64,000 bases of DNA, taken from positions 186,001-250,000 of the forward strand of contig PDLQ01000002.1 in NCBI GenBank assembly GCA_002591745.1, read 5' to 3'. The translations under genes and the position numbers were made by a program. Under the pieces are notes generated by a model, which did no database searches, was not told the origin of the DNA, and saw only the letters and a program-made list of their open reading frames with translations. This DNA is from Lewinellaceae bacterium SD302 (GTDB lineage Bacteria > Bacteroidota > Bacteroidia > Chitinophagales > Saprospiraceae). Of the stretch, positions 53,289-61,778 are shown piece by piece. Numbering within the stretch: position 1 is the stretch's first letter; each line of letters begins with the position of its first letter.

Positions 53289-53933
53289 ATGCTGATCCTA
53301 CAAGAAAAATTCAATAAACAACTGGGCCACCTCGGTCTTTGGCGGATCGAGGAAGACGAGCGGGCAATGGCCGACGGACTGCCCCTGAGTAAGGCGGAAA
53401 GCAGGCAGCTATCCGGCATTAAGGGACAAGGGCGGCGGATTGAATTTCTGGCGGCCCGAAGACTGCTGCACCAACTCTCCGGAAGAGAATTGCGGGGAGC
53501 CCTGGTGAAGGATGAATTTGGCAAACCGCACCTGGAAGGCTCTGACCACCACGTGAGCATCAGTCATACGGAGCAACTTTCGGCGGCAGTGGCCCACCCG
53601 GCGCCCTGTGGAGTGGACGTGCAACTGTTCGTGGCCAAGATCGGCCGCCTGGCGAAACGTTTCATGGGCGAGGCGGAGTTGGCGCAGATCACCGATGCCA
53701 ACCGACTCATCTTTCAGCACCTGGTCTGGGGCGCCAAGGAAGCTATGTATAAAGCCTACGGCCGCCGGGAAATTGACTTCAGGGATCACTTATTCGTCGA
53801 CCTGAAAGACATTCCTCTGGAGAAGGGGAGGACGACCGGATTGCTCAAAAAGGATGCGCTGGAAATCCGCTATCATCTGGAATACCGAATCTGGGAACGG
53901 AATTATATGTTGGTGGTGGCGGTAAAAGAATGA
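53289..53933 (+). CDS. 4'-phosphopantetheinyl transferase superfamily protein (Sfp/AcpT type)
   Basis: This 214-residue enzyme attaches the phosphopantetheine arm of CoA to carrier-protein serines. The Mg/CoA motifs are visible: HVSISHTEQLSAAVAH (about 91-106), then PCGVDVQ (about 109-115) and WGAKEAMYKAYGRREIDF (about 149-166), the W(x)xKEAxxK signature. The length is that of the group 2 (Sfp-like) class. No polyketide or peptide synthetase is nearby, so it may serve fatty-acid or unknown carrier proteins. It lies directly after the gamma-CA gene. Confidence 0.82.
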   Translation: MLILQEKFNKQLGHLGLWRIEEDERAMADGLPLSKAESRQLSGIKGQGRRIEFLAARRLLHQLSGRELRGALVKDEFGKPHLEGSDHHVSISHTEQLSAAVAHPAPCGVDVQLFVAKIGRLAKRFMGEAELAQITDANRLIFQHLVWGAKEAMYKAYGRREIDFRDHLFVDLKDIPLEKGRTTGLLKKDALEIRYHLEYRIWERNYMLVVAVKE

Positions 53934-53970
53934 CCTAATGAGGCAGTTATCCAATTAGCCTACATTAGAT

Positions 53971-54014
53971 CATTCCATCATTCCATCATTCCATCATTGT
54001 CTCATTCCATCATT
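53971..54014. repeat. Tandem 8-bp word array (CATTCCATCATTCC...)
   Basis: Five or so units of ATTCCATC-like words lie between the convergent PPTase and SRPBCC genes, overlapping the 3' end of the latter by a few bases. Confidence 0.75.
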
Positions 54015-54471
54015 GAAAATAAGCCCGAACCGCTTCTTCCCGAAATCGGAAAATTTCCTGCACCTGCCGATGCACGAATAGTTTATCCGCAATGGTGCCG
54101 AGAAAACCGAGTGGTGCCTGGTAGTGGAGGATGTCCGTCATTTCCGTCTCGTTGGGGCCGGTGGCTTTAAACCAGTGTTGGTGATGCCACAGGGCAAATG
54201 GGCCGACGCGCTGATCATCAACGAAATACTCTTTGTCCCTGATCTGGGTAATCTCGGTAATCCAGTCAGTTGTGAAACCGGGGAAAGGTGTAACGCGGTA
54301 TTGAATGGCGATACCGGGATACATCTCTACACCTTGCAAAGGAGTAAGGAATTCAAACTTGACATCTTTGGGTGTCAGTTCCTGAAGATTCTCGGGGCGG
54401 GAGAAAAAATCCCAGGTCTCGTCCAGAGAGCGGGGAATAGTGAGGTTAAAGGTGAGACGGCGTGGGGTCAT
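54010..54471 (-). CDS. SRPBCC (START-like) ligand-binding protein
   Basis: This 153-residue protein has a helix-grip fold. The start is placed at the ATG at 54471 (MTPRRLTFNLTIPRSLDETWDFFSRPENLQELTPKD), which opens with the family's first strand and the wDFFSRPENL helix; a longer frame upstream runs into repeats. The middle has GIAIQYRVTPFPGFTTDWITEI, and the C-terminal helix FGLGTIADKLFVHRQVQEIFRFREEAV-like segment closes the pocket. The ligand is unknown. The upstream gap (54472-54799) holds the short repeat, a GTCTAGAGTCT word pair and no gene. Confidence 0.78.
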   Translation of the reverse strand: MTPRRLTFNLTIPRSLDETWDFFSRPENLQELTPKDVKFEFLTPLQGVEMYPGIAIQYRVTPFPGFTTDWITEITQIRDKEYFVDDQRVGPFALWHHQHWFKATGPNETEMTDILHYQAPLGFLGTIADKLFVHRQVQEIFRFREEAVRAYFQ

Positions 54472-54541
54472 GGGGAGTTGTGATCGGGAGTTTAGTAGTC
54501 TAGAGTCTGGAATTTTTGATAGCAGCAGACTCTTGATTTTT

Positions 54542-54562
54542 ATGGCTGTCAAAGTAGCAATG
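54542..54562 (+). repeat. Dispersed 20-bp repeat, short form, copy 13 (intergenic)
   Basis: ATGGCTGTCAAAGTAGCAAT plus G, followed by CTGGTTA as in the copy at 29654. It is embedded in non-coding DNA. Confidence 0.75.
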
Positions 54563-54799
54563 CTGGTTATCCCATAATGTTGCGGATTTTCAAAGTGACC
54601 ATTCAATCAATGGGTCATTTAACCATTCGGGCAGTCTTGCATCCGGTCATCCATAAAATCCAGTCATTCTGTCGTCCCTTCTTTCTGGAAACGCTTACCT
54701 TGCTACTCTGGCCTCGTTGATCGTTCTTTGAGCTGCTAGCTAACAAAATATTTAATTTATAGGTGCTCTTCGGAGTCGATCGCTATAACTAAACCAACC

Positions 54800-55804
54800 A
54801 TGGAAAAACGTCCACCTACCCTCGGAGAATTTTTGATTGACAACCAGAATTCATTTCCCTACGCCACGGGAGAACTTTCGCGATTGCTGAACTCCATCCG
54901 ATTGGCGGCCAAGATGGTCAACCACGAAGTGAACAAAGCCGGATTGGTAGACATTACCGGAGCCGTTGATAGCGTGAATATCCAGGGCGAGCAGCAGCAA
55001 AAACTGGATGTGTACGCCAATGAGGTATTCACCAAAACCCTGGTCAACCGTGAAATTATCTGCGGGCTGGCCAGTGAAGAAGAAGATAGCTACGTGACCG
55101 TGCCCGGCTTCGACAAAAGTCACCGCAACAAATACGTGGTGCTGATCGATCCGCTGGATGGCAGTTCCAACATTGACGTAAACGCGCCAGTGGGAACTAT
55201 CTTTTCCATCTACCGTCGCGTTTCTCCGGTCGGAACACCGGTGACCGAGGAGGATTTCCTGCAGCCGGGCAACTTACAGGTTTCGGCGGGTTATATTCTG
55301 TACGGAACGTCGACGATCATGGTCTTCACCACGGGTAATGGCGTACATGGCTTTACACTCAATCCGGCGCTGGGTACTTATATTTTGTCGCACCCAAACA
55401 TGAAAATTCCGCCGAACGGTAATATCTATTCCGTCAACGAAGGCAAGTACGCTCACTTTCCACAGGGCGTGAAAAAGTACATTAAATACTGCCAGCAGGA
55501 AGAAGGAGACCGGCCATACACCAGCCGTTACATCGGTGCCCTGGTGGCAGATGTACACCGCAACATCCTGAAGGGCGGCATTTTTCTGTACCCCCAAAGC
55601 TCCCAGGCCGAGAATGGAAAACTACGCCTGCTGTACGAATGTAACCCAATGGCTTTTTTGATCGAACAGGCCGGCGGCCGGGCCAGCGATGGTCACCGGA
55701 GAATAATGGAGATCAAACCGACCGAATTGCACCAGCGGGTACCCTTTATCGCCGGATCGGAAGAAATGGTAGACAAGGCGGAAGAGTTTATGAAGGAAGC
55801 GTAA
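54800..55804 (+). CDS. fbp: Fructose-1,6-bisphosphatase, class I
   Basis: This 334-residue cytosolic enzyme of gluconeogenesis hydrolyses fructose-1,6-bisphosphate. The metal-binding signature [23 protein letters not shown] is near 114-136, EEEDSY near 93-98, and the late family region [40 protein letters not shown] is intact (about 254-293). Length and start ([16 protein letters not shown]) agree with class I enzymes. It is transcribed alone, about 330 bp after the divergent SRPBCC gene. Confidence 0.95.
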   Translation: MEKRPPTLGEFLIDNQNSFPYATGELSRLLNSIRLAAKMVNHEVNKAGLVDITGAVDSVNIQGEQQQKLDVYANEVFTKTLVNREIICGLASEEEDSYVTVPGFDKSHRNKYVVLIDPLDGSSNIDVNAPVGTIFSIYRRVSPVGTPVTEEDFLQPGNLQVSAGYILYGTSTIMVFTTGNGVHGFTLNPALGTYILSHPNMKIPPNGNIYSVNEGKYAHFPQGVKKYIKYCQQEEGDRPYTSRYIGALVADVHRNILKGGIFLYPQSSQAENGKLRLLYECNPMAFLIEQAGGRASDGHRRIMEIKPTELHQRVPFIAGSEEMVDKAEEFMKEA

Positions 55805-55902
55805 CCTGGAGGTCCGTAGGTCTAAAGTTTATGCTGGAATTCTTACATTGGCGATGATCTTCGGAGCTTCGATCCAACCATCCGTTCATTCAATCATCCA
55901 TA

Positions 55903-56682
55903 ATGCTGCGTTCTACCATCCACTTAATCCTTCTGGCTTTATTTACCGCCTGTGGCAATGCTCCGGACTCTCCCGAAAATCCGACCGACGCCATGCCACC
56001 CGAGCAAGCCGCAGAAATCGCTGAAAACGTACTGACGCCCGCGGAAGTATCCGAAGGTTGGCAGCTACTGTTCGATGGGGAAAGTACGGACAAGTGGAAA
56101 GGCTACAACCGCGACGGTTTCCCCAACCAAGGCTGGCGGGTAGAAGACGGCGTACTGATGGTCGAACACTCGGGTACGGAAGAAGATGGTTTTGGCGGCG
56201 ACATCATCACCAAGGAGAGCTTCGAAAATTTTGAATTGAAAGTAGACTTTGCCCTGACGGATACTTCCAACAGCGGCATTTTTTACCTCGTTCAGGAGAT
56301 TGAGGATACCCCGATCTGGCACAGTTCCCCGGAATACCAATTGCTGGACGACGAAACCTACAAGGCCACCTACGACGGCCTGACCGACAAACAACTGACC
56401 GGCGCCAACTACGACCTGCACGCCCAACCCGAAAATTACAGCAATCCCATCGGTGAATGGAACACCGCCCGCATCATCAAAAACGGTGATCACGTACAGC
56501 ACATCCTCAATGACGAACTGGTCATCGAATACAACCTGGGTGACGAAGATTGGAAAGCTCGCTACGCAGCGAGTAAATTCAGTGAATACACGACTTATGC
56601 CTCAGTGAAGAAGGGACCAATCGGCTTACAGGACCACGGCCACCTCTGTAAGTTCAAGAATATCAAAATTCGGGAGCTATAA
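55903..56682 (+). CDS. DUF1080 (3-keto-disaccharide hydrolase-like) lipoprotein
   Basis: This 259-residue exported protein has a lipoprotein signal (MLRSTIHLILLALFTAC, lipobox FTAC). A DUF1080 jelly-roll domain spans about 50-258 (EGWQLLFDGESTDKWKGYNRDGFPNQGWRVEDGVL ... GPIGLQDHGHLCKFKNIKIREL). The family, related to LamG/concanavalin folds, includes glycoside 3-keto hydrolases; activity here is not proven. It probably sits at the periplasmic or surface face. It ends just before a cluster of hairpin repeats. Confidence 0.82.
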   Translation: MLRSTIHLILLALFTACGNAPDSPENPTDAMPPEQAAEIAENVLTPAEVSEGWQLLFDGESTDKWKGYNRDGFPNQGWRVEDGVLMVEHSGTEEDGFGGDIITKESFENFELKVDFALTDTSNSGIFYLVQEIEDTPIWHSSPEYQLLDDETYKATYDGLTDKQLTGANYDLHAQPENYSNPIGEWNTARIIKNGDHVQHILNDELVIEYNLGDEDWKARYAASKFSEYTTYASVKKGPIGLQDHGHLCKFKNIKIREL

Positions 56683-56684
56683 CC

Positions 56685-56789
56685 GGCTAGCGACTTACCG
56701 GTCGCTCCTGGAAAAAGTGTTAGAGCTACCGGGAGGTAGCTAGCCAGATCCGCGTTCCCAAAATCAGAGCGACCAAGAGGTCGCCAGCC
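56685..56789. repeat. Cluster of three REP-like hairpins
   Basis: Hairpins lie at 56685-56711 (reverse), 56721-56745 (AGAGCTACCGGGAGGTAGCT) and 56765-56789 (GAGCGACCAAGAGGTCGCCA). All share the pattern GAGCnACCnnnnGGTnGCtAGCC. They fill the 118-bp gap; the last ends 11 bp before the next ATG. Confidence 0.8.
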
Positions 56790-56800
56790 AAAGCAAAATC

Positions 56801-57292
56801 ATGTCGCAGAAATACCGCCGCCTCCGCCGCGACGAATTAGAAGAAGTCCGCCCCCAATTCGTCAAATTCCTGGCCGTTAACGGCATCGACGGAGCATCCT
56901 GGACCAGAATCAAAGCCGATGACCCCAAACGGACGGATGCCTTACTCCTGCAATTCAGCCAGATTGTTTTCCAGGGGGTGATCGATAAAGTGGAGTATCT
57001 CCTGCAACGCAGCAAACGTGACCTGAGAACCTACCATTGCCAAGCCGACAAGATCGTAATGAACGGCATGATGATTGAAGGAACCACTGACCTGGACCTG
57101 AGTAATGAAAATATCAGTCCGGAAGAGATGCTGCGACAAATGCGGGCCTCGGGCGCTTCGGTCAAGCTATACGCCGGCGAACGGAAATACCGGGACGGCG
57201 ATCGTGATCAGGATATCTTCCTGCTGATGGAACAGGGGGCTTTGATCAGCGACGACCACATGTTCAGGACGCTGGAGAAACTGAAAGGTTGA
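56801..57292 (+). CDS. Conserved hypothetical protein (DUF6495-like)
   Basis: This 163-residue, apparently cytosolic protein starts MSQKYRRLRRDELEEVRPQF and has a helical N-terminal half (EEVRPQFVKFLAVNGIDGASWTRIKADDP...) and a C-terminal half ending MEQGALISDDHMFRTLEKLK. It resembles the Bacteroidota family I remember as DUF6495, but I cannot check this. No catalytic motif or membrane segment is visible. It sits 11 bp after the hairpin cluster and 48 bp before the PNPOx-like gene, with which it probably shares a transcript. Confidence 0.6.
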   Translation: MSQKYRRLRRDELEEVRPQFVKFLAVNGIDGASWTRIKADDPKRTDALLLQFSQIVFQGVIDKVEYLLQRSKRDLRTYHCQADKIVMNGMMIEGTTDLDLSNENISPEEMLRQMRASGASVKLYAGERKYRDGDRDQDIFLLMEQGALISDDHMFRTLEKLKG

Positions 57293-57340
57293 AGGACTGA
57301 AGCAGGTGAACCCCATCGTCACTTCAATCGTTAGGCCGCT

Positions 57341-57931
57341 ATGTACGAACGCCCCGAAGACCTCTGGCAAGCCGCCTGGCAACTACTGACCCGCGCGAAT
57401 AAAGACCGTAAACATGCTTACCGGACGGCCACGGTTTCCACGGTAACACCGTCTGGTTACCCCAGTGCCAGAACCGTTGTTATGCGGAACGCCAACCGGG
57501 AAAATTTCACCCTGCGCTTGTACACGGATCGCCGATCCCACAAAGTGGCGCAACTGGAAAAAACGCCACGGCTACACTGGCTTTTCTGGGACCCCAAAAA
57601 GCAAATCCAGTTCAGTGGAGTAGGGGAGGTTGTTTTTTGGCCGCCCGACCAAGCCCGGGAACTGTTTATTCAGCTGCCCAAACACGGCCGCAAAGCCTAC
57701 GCTACCGTAATTGGGCCGGGAGAACCGGCGCGGGAAAAAACCGACGGGCTACCCCCGAACTGGTCGGTCCTCGAACTGGAGGAAACCGATTACGCCGCCG
57801 AAAATTTTTTGGTAGTAGAAACAAGGCTCTTTAAGGTAGACTTGCTCTATTTAGATCGGGAATGCGGCAACCAGCGGCTGAACGCACAACGGTCTGGAGA
57901 TGACTGGAAACTGAACTGGATGGTGCCTTAA
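57341..57931 (+). CDS. Pyridoxamine 5'-phosphate oxidase-family (FMN-binding) protein
   Basis: This 196-residue split-barrel flavoprotein has AYRTATVSTVTPSGYPSARTVVMRNANRENFTLRLYTDRRSHKVAQLE (about 26-73), the FMN-contact region, and PKKQIQFSGVGEVVF (about 84-98). It lacks the C-terminal PNPOx dimerisation motif with the R(x)xRLSP region, so it is more like the Alr4036 group than true PdxH. Substrate unknown. The start ATG at 57341 gives the expected N-terminal helix. Confidence 0.8.
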   Translation: MYERPEDLWQAAWQLLTRANKDRKHAYRTATVSTVTPSGYPSARTVVMRNANRENFTLRLYTDRRSHKVAQLEKTPRLHWLFWDPKKQIQFSGVGEVVFWPPDQARELFIQLPKHGRKAYATVIGPGEPAREKTDGLPPNWSVLELEETDYAAENFLVVETRLFKVDLLYLDRECGNQRLNAQRSGDDWKLNWMVP

Positions 57932-58041
57932 GTCGGGTTCGTAGCCATAGATACGCTAGAATCTCTTCCTTCAACAGGAGGGGGCAGAAAGCGCGTAAAT
58001 ATCCACTTCCCGGTCTACATCAATTCCAAAATCGCTTTCCG

Positions 58042-58049
58042 TAACTTTG
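58042..58049 (+). promoter_or_regulatory. Perfect Bacteroidota -7 box adjacent to the endonuclease I start
   Basis: TAACTTTG matches TAnnTTTG exactly and ends only 4 nt before the ATG at 58054, so a normal leader is impossible if it is used. Confidence 0.5.
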
Positions 58050-58053
58050 CCCG

Positions 58054-59151
58054 ATGCAACGCTACTTCCTCCTTTCTTTCGCTGTCGTTTTGGCCGCTAT
58101 TCTCCCGGCTCAACCCTTCTTTCCTGATCTGGATGGCCAGGAACTTATTGACGCCCTGGCCCAGGAATTTCGGCCCGGTTCAGTACTCAGTTACGGTGAC
58201 GCCCGTGACCTCCTTTACGGTGAAATCGACCGCCGTAACGACTCTCTGTATTGTGTTTACACCGATTTTGGCATCCAAATGACCCCCGGCGCTGATCCCA
58301 GTAACGATGCTTTCAGCAAGGGCATCAATACCGAACATACCTGGCCCCGCAGTAAAGGCGCTGAAAATGGTTTCCCCAACTCGGACATGCATCACCTTTT
58401 CCCTACCCAGCTGGACGTGAACAACGACCGCGGCAGCCTGCCTTTCGGGGAGATAAGCGACAACGTCACCGACCGTTGGTACTACCTCAGCATTGAAACG
58501 ACCAACACCCCGAGTGCCGCTGTTCGTGATTTGTACAGTGAATTACGCACCAACGTCAGTTTCGAACCCCGCGAGGCACACAAGGGCAACGTCGCCCGCG
58601 CCATGTTCTATTTCTGGACGGTTTACCGCAACGAGGCCCTGGCCGCCGACCCCAACTTCTTCCCTTCCCAGATCAACACTCTTTGTGATTGGCACGAGCA
58701 GGACCCCGTGGATAGCCGTGAACTCCAACGCAGCGAAGCCATCGCCGAACACCAGGATGACAAGGTCAATCCTTTCGTCGTCGATTGTAATCTGCTACAA
58801 AGATCTTACTGCCCCGATGTCTCCACCGTAGCCTGTATTTCCTCCACGGAAGATGATTTCGGAGTTGATCTTCCCTTTGGTGTCAGTGGGGTAGGGCGTA
58901 GTACCAGCGGCGCTCCCTACGTCATGCTATCCTTAACCGAAGACAACCTCAGTCTGGAGGTCGATTGGTTGGATATGCTGGGCCGCAAAGTTAGTTTTAC
59001 TTCCGAAGACTGGCTTTCTACGGGTACTTTTCAACTCATTATGGCTAACAAAGTAGCAATGTCTGCGGAGAGCCGGGGGCCGATCGTTGCCCGCATCAAG
59101 CTGGGTGACAGAAGCGGAAAAGTCTATTTGCGGTCGGTACTGGTGCCTTAA
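58054..59151 (+). CDS. Secreted endonuclease I family nuclease with C-terminal sorting-like domain
   Basis: This 365-residue exported nuclease has a signal peptide (1-20, ending LPAQ). The beta-beta-alpha-metal motif is NTEHTWPRSKG (about 92-102), followed by SDMHHLFPTQLDVNNDRGSLPFG (about 110-132), the endonuclease I (EndA/NucM-like) signature, so it should cut DNA or RNA in the medium. From about 265 on the sequence changes to a beta-rich tail that may be a T9SS-type sorting domain, though without a clear YPNP motif. The short repeat (perfect consensus copy) encodes IMANKVAMSAES in that tail. Confidence 0.85.
   Translation: MQRYFLLSFAVVLAAILPAQPFFPDLDGQELIDALAQEFRPGSVLSYGDARDLLYGEIDRRNDSLYCVYTDFGIQMTPGADPSNDAFSKGINTEHTWPRSKGAENGFPNSDMHHLFPTQLDVNNDRGSLPFGEISDNVTDRWYYLSIETTNTPSAAVRDLYSELRTNVSFEPREAHKGNVARAMFYFWTVYRNEALAADPNFFPSQINTLCDWHEQDPVDSRELQRSEAIAEHQDDKVNPFVVDCNLLQRSYCPDVSTVACISSTEDDFGVDLPFGVSGVGRSTSGAPYVMLSLTEDNLSLEVDWLDMLGRKVSFTSEDWLSTGTFQLIMANKVAMSAESRGPIVARIKLGDRSGKVYLRSVLVP
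59041..59061 (+). repeat. Dispersed 20-bp repeat, short form, copy 14 (in endonuclease gene; perfect consensus)
   Basis: ATGGCTAACAAAGTAGCAAT plus G, encoding MANKVAM. Confidence 0.8.
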
Positions 59152-59231
59152 TATAACAGGTCGACAATGTTTTGGCTAAACTGCGTTTTGATGCAGTTTG
59201 GGTATCGTTGTGCGTTCATGTTTTCACTGCT

Positions 59232-59675
59232 CTATTTCAAAACCCTGATATTGAATTCCTCTCTTATTTTGAAGATAGGCGTGTCCAAATAGTTCTCATA
59301 TTCCGCCCAAGGCCAAGGTCTATTCATCTTTTTGGCTCTTAAAATGAGTAATGGAATCGCACACATTAATTTTAGCAAATTACTCAGGTAGCTCACAGGC
59401 TCAAAGTTCTTGGCTAGCTCAAAAGCATTTGCTTTTCTATACTCTTCAATGTGTTTCCAAAACCCTAATGTTGTTCCAAAAATCGTCCACATTTTCACCG
59501 AACCCTCACCAAAAAGTGAGATGTCACATCCAAATAAGACATGAGCTATGTCGTGAGACTTGAAGAAATGCCTCACTTCATCCGGCAATCCATCATCCTT
59601 GTGACTTAGATTTTCTCGATAGTCTTCGTAGAACTTTTCGAGGCCTTGCTTTAAAGTGATACTCTTTTCCTCCAT
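59232..59675 (-). CDS. Coq4-like hypothetical protein
   Basis: This 147-residue protein contains FFKSHDIAHVLFGCDISLFGEG (about 48-69), which carries the HDxxH pattern of the Coq4 family of ubiquinone-biosynthesis-linked proteins, and TIFGTTLGFWKHIEEYRKANAFELAKNF. It is shorter than Coq4. The DNA is richer in A+T than the neighbours, so a recent gain is possible. No membrane segment is strong. Confidence in function is low; the gene itself looks real. Confidence 0.5.
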   Translation of the reverse strand: MEEKSITLKQGLEKFYEDYRENLSHKDDGLPDEVRHFFKSHDIAHVLFGCDISLFGEGSVKMWTIFGTTLGFWKHIEEYRKANAFELAKNFEPVSYLSNLLKLMCAIPLLILRAKKMNRPWPWAEYENYLDTPIFKIREEFNIRVLK

Positions 59676-59722
59676 TGATTATTCTAAAGATTTTTCATCC
59701 ACATTCATGACGCAAAACTTAT

Positions 59723-60097
59723 TCATATCCGCCAGGGAGGATTAATCCTATCCTCACCGGCAAAGAAAAGAACGATCGGATTCCCATCCGGATCACGGAG
59801 CCGGGCTTCCCGCCAGCGCCAGGAACGGTCTTCGGGCATTTCGTCAAAAGTTATCCCGGACTGTATGAGTCGGGTAACTTTTTCGTCCAGATCATCGCAT
59901 TCGAAATAGACCAAAGTACGTTCCCCGACAGGCATTTTCTCCACCAGGTGCAATGAAAAGGTGCTGTCCCCTTCCGGACATAGAAAGCGGGCGTAATGCG
60001 GGAGTGCTTTCACAATGAGCTGCAAACCCATTTTTTGGTAAAACTCAATGCCCGCTGCGATATCCAGGGAGGGAGCGGTAACTTGATTAAGTCGCAT
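59723..60097 (-). CDS. VOC-superfamily (glyoxalase/bleomycin-resistance fold) protein
   Basis: This 124-residue protein of the vicinal oxygen chelate fold has paired beta-alpha-beta units: MRLNQVTAPSLDIAAGIEFYQKMGLQLI (1-28) and the second half with LVYFECDDLDEKVTRLIQSGITF and LRDPDGNPIVLFFAGED (about 100-116). The usual first metal His is replaced (NQVTAPS), so it may not be an enzyme. It overlaps the end of the Rieske-FAD reductase by 11 bp, so the two are translated together. Confidence 0.75.
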   Translation of the reverse strand: MRLNQVTAPSLDIAAGIEFYQKMGLQLIVKALPHYARFLCPEGDSTFSLHLVEKMPVGERTLVYFECDDLDEKVTRLIQSGITFDEMPEDRSWRWREARLRDPDGNPIVLFFAGEDRINPPWRI

Positions 60098-61619
60098 CCG
60101 AACGGTTTTTATTCATCTTCTCTACCATCTCCGCCACTTCCTGGTCTCTACCCAGGCCCAATACGGCCATCAACTGACCGTCCTTGAAATAACGGGCGAT
60201 GAACTCACCGTCTTCGGGCCGACCGTCGAAGTCGATTCTATCCCAGTTTTCGGCGTGGCCGGCGTAGCGAAAATTTTTGCCTTGCTGGTTGCTCCAAAAG
60301 TAAGGAAGGCTTCGGTAGGGGACCTGACCATTCGTATTGGTCGCCATATTCTTACCGGCTATCCGACCTTGTTGCCCGGCAACCTTCCAGTGTTCGATGC
60401 GTACCCGACCGGAACTTGGGTCTGGATATTCTACGATGTCACCGGCAGCATACACGTCTTTGGCTACGGAGAGGTATTGGTCGGCGGCCAGTCCGCCGTT
60501 TTCGGCCATGGCAGCGCCCACTATAAAATCTGTATTCGGGCTAACGCCGATGCCGATTACCACCAGATCGGCGGATAGTTCGTGACCGTTCTTCATCGTT
60601 ACGGAATTTACTTTGCCGTATTCTCCGGAAAGCTTTTCTACTCCGTGACCGAGTTGGAAAGTGACACCTGCTTCTTCGTGTAAAGACTGAACGTAGCGGC
60701 CAACTCTTTCCCCCCATTGCTTTTCGAAAAGCGTCGTGTCGGGAGCCACCACCGTTACGTGGCAGTCGTGCTTACCAAGGCTCATGGCAATTTCCAAACC
60801 GATGAAACCGGCGCCGATCACTACTACCCGTTCTGCTTTTTCGGCGGCAGCTAATAGTGCTTTGCTCTCTCCAAAATTGCGTACGGTAAACACGTTCTCC
60901 AAATCGGCCCCGTCTACGGACAAGGAACGTGGTGACCCTCCGGTGGCGATGAGTAGTTTGTTAAAAGTAAGTTGTTCGCCGCCTTCAAGCGTGATGGTTT
61001 TGTCGATGGCATTTGCTTCGTAGACGCGGGTATTCAATCGTAGCTCGACTTTCATTTGGTCGTACCATCCTTCGGGTAACAACGGAAGTGCCTCGGCGTC
61101 CTTGTTTCCCTGTAAATAGGCTTTACTCAGGGCAGTCCGGTCATAAGGAACTTTTTCTTCAGCGCTGATAAGGGTGATCCTGGCCTGGCAACCTGCTTCC
61201 CGCATACCGTAAATGGCGTTGGCCGCTGCCACTCCTCCACCGATGATGACGTGATGTTCGTCGTGATCATTTTTGGCTTCCTCAATGACTGGGTGACCGT
61301 TCCAATCTTCGGGTAAATGAACGTAAATATCGTTTCCTTCCACCTCCAGTTCGTAACTGGCCAAACCACCGATGCCCGGAGTTTCCAGTTGGGTACCATC
61401 GCGTAAATCAAAACAAGCGTGGTGAAAAGGACAGCGAATGCGATGTTCACATACTGCTGCGTTCTTGAGGGGCAAATTATAGTGACTACACTTTCCGTAC
61501 ACGGCGTGGTATTGACCTTGCACATTAGCAATCAGTATCGAATGATCTTCGGTGATTTCTACGTAACTGGTTTGGCCGGAAGGAATTTCAACAGTAGTGG
61601 CAATTTTTTTGCGGGTCAT
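60087..61619 (-). CDS. Rieske [2Fe-2S] plus FAD-dependent reductase (AIFM3/NirD-ferredoxin reductase-like)
   Basis: This 510-residue protein has an N-terminal Rieske domain (Cys44, His46 in CSHYNLPL; Cys63, His66 in CPFHHACFDL), so it holds a [2Fe-2S] centre. A pyridine nucleotide-disulfide-type flavoprotein follows, with FAD motif VIIGGGVAAANAIYGMREAG (about 122-141), NAD motif VVVIGAGFIGLEIAMSLGKHD and AAGDIVEYPDP near the C-terminus. This fusion occurs in AIFM3-like reductases. The electron acceptor is unknown. It runs into the VOC gene with an 11-bp overlap. It is transcribed away from the phoD-like gene (159-bp gap to 61779). Confidence 0.88.
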   Translation of the reverse strand: MTRKKIATTVEIPSGQTSYVEITEDHSILIANVQGQYHAVYGKCSHYNLPLKNAAVCEHRIRCPFHHACFDLRDGTQLETPGIGGLASYELEVEGNDIYVHLPEDWNGHPVIEEAKNDHDEHHVIIGGGVAAANAIYGMREAGCQARITLISAEEKVPYDRTALSKAYLQGNKDAEALPLLPEGWYDQMKVELRLNTRVYEANAIDKTITLEGGEQLTFNKLLIATGGSPRSLSVDGADLENVFTVRNFGESKALLAAAEKAERVVVIGAGFIGLEIAMSLGKHDCHVTVVAPDTTLFEKQWGERVGRYVQSLHEEAGVTFQLGHGVEKLSGEYGKVNSVTMKNGHELSADLVVIGIGVSPNTDFIVGAAMAENGGLAADQYLSVAKDVYAAGDIVEYPDPSSGRVRIEHWKVAGQQGRIAGKNMATNTNGQVPYRSLPYFWSNQQGKNFRYAGHAENWDRIDFDGRPEDGEFIARYFKDGQLMAVLGLGRDQEVAEMVEKMNKNRSDAT

Positions 61620-61778
61620 ACGGTGTGGGGATTTACTATTTAATTCAACGGGGCTTTTATTGTTCAGCCAGGCCTGATATCTCTACTGTTCCACCCGGGT
61701 TTTAATCCTGGACGATTTAAGTTGACTGCTCCGTAGTCTGTGTAATTATTCCCGGGGCTGGCTATCTTGGAGAAAAAA

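Noticed and set aside
54472-54606. Longer N-terminus for the SRPBCC protein
   Set aside because: The extra codons cover the dispersed repeat and word repeats; the family fold begins at the ATG at 54471.
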